DNA from: Tenacibaculum sp. 190524A05c
GTDB lineage: Bacteria; Bacteroidota; Bacteroidia; Flavobacteriales; Flavobacteriaceae
NCBI RefSeq assembly: GCF_964036595.1
Contig: NZ_OZ038523.1
Location: 3,044,501-3,108,500 of the forward strand
Direction: 5' to 3'
DNA length: 64,000 nt
Below are positions 63,949 to 64,000 of the stretch, piece after piece; the stretch's first letter is position 1, and every line of letters starts with the position of its first letter. A program made the translations under genes and the position numbers. Below the pieces are notes generated by a model. The model saw only the letters and a list, made by a program, of their open reading frames with translations, had not been told where the DNA came from and did no database searches.

Positions 63949-64000
63949 TAAGGTTATTATAATCCCTCATAAATAAGGAAACCCTATCTGAAATTAGATA

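Overview
The window is AT-rich chromosomal DNA from a marine member of the Flavobacteriaceae, probably Tenacibaculum- or Polaribacter-like. This is inferred from gene content: three TonB-dependent receptors with carboxypeptidase-regulatory-like N-termini, a type IX secretion (T9SS) type B sorting domain, Bacteroidota-type lipoproteins, an IPExxxVDY protein, an OlsF-type ornithine-lipid synthase, green-tuned proteorhodopsin beside a Blh retinal-forming dioxygenase, and promoters with the Bacteroidota -7 element TAnnTTTG. No rRNA, tRNA, CRISPR array, phage or insertion sequence was seen. Coding density is high, and most convergent or operon-end gaps carry clear hairpin terminators.

Region by region. 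1-3.2 kb holds a TonB receptor followed by a truncated lipoprotein. 3.5-7.4 kb is a metal module: a TonB receptor diverges from a DtxR-family regulator and a ZIP transporter, with a 28-bp palindrome between them. 7.4-8.9 kb is an overlapping nitrilase/cysteine-hydrolase pair. 9.1-11.8 kb is a small operon built around a membrane-anchored AraC regulator. 11.8-19.7 kb carries an AddA-like helicase-nuclease, kbl, an OmpA-type porin with calcium-binding repeats, and atpDC. 19.8-25.8 kb is a housekeeping block: acpP-fabF-rnc-IPExxxVDY-pyk on the minus strand, divergent from purN-RNase H.

25.9-37.4 kb holds a cysteine desulfurase, a serine hydrolase, a Pit-type phosphate transporter, a metallophosphoesterase, a DUF5689-like lipoprotein with its TonB receptor, and a divergent secreted DNase I-like enzyme. 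Together these suggest phosphorus or nucleic-acid scavenging. 37.4-47.5 kb contains recJ, a T9SS C-type lectin-like surface protein, OsmC and AhpD-like stress proteins, mscL, alr-tdk and several proteins of unknown function. 47.5-49.3 kb is the blh/proteorhodopsin light-energy pair. 49.3-58 kb holds small stress and regulatory genes, metB, an XRE/DUF2975 pair, a TetR regulator with two palindromic operators (the second in front of a 53-residue membrane peptide), superoxide dismutase and fbp. 58.2-61.8 kb carries a GNAT enzyme, aspartate kinase and olsF. 61.8-63 kb is a LytTR regulator followed by two small cysteine-containing double-glycine leader peptides, the best candidate for a poorly described system. 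The window ends with a second OmpA-family lipoprotein.

All calls are by reading motifs; no database search was run. Several genes have an in-frame TTG upstream of the chosen ATG. In most of these the TTG lies inside or beside a TAnnTTTG promoter element, so the downstream ATG was taken.
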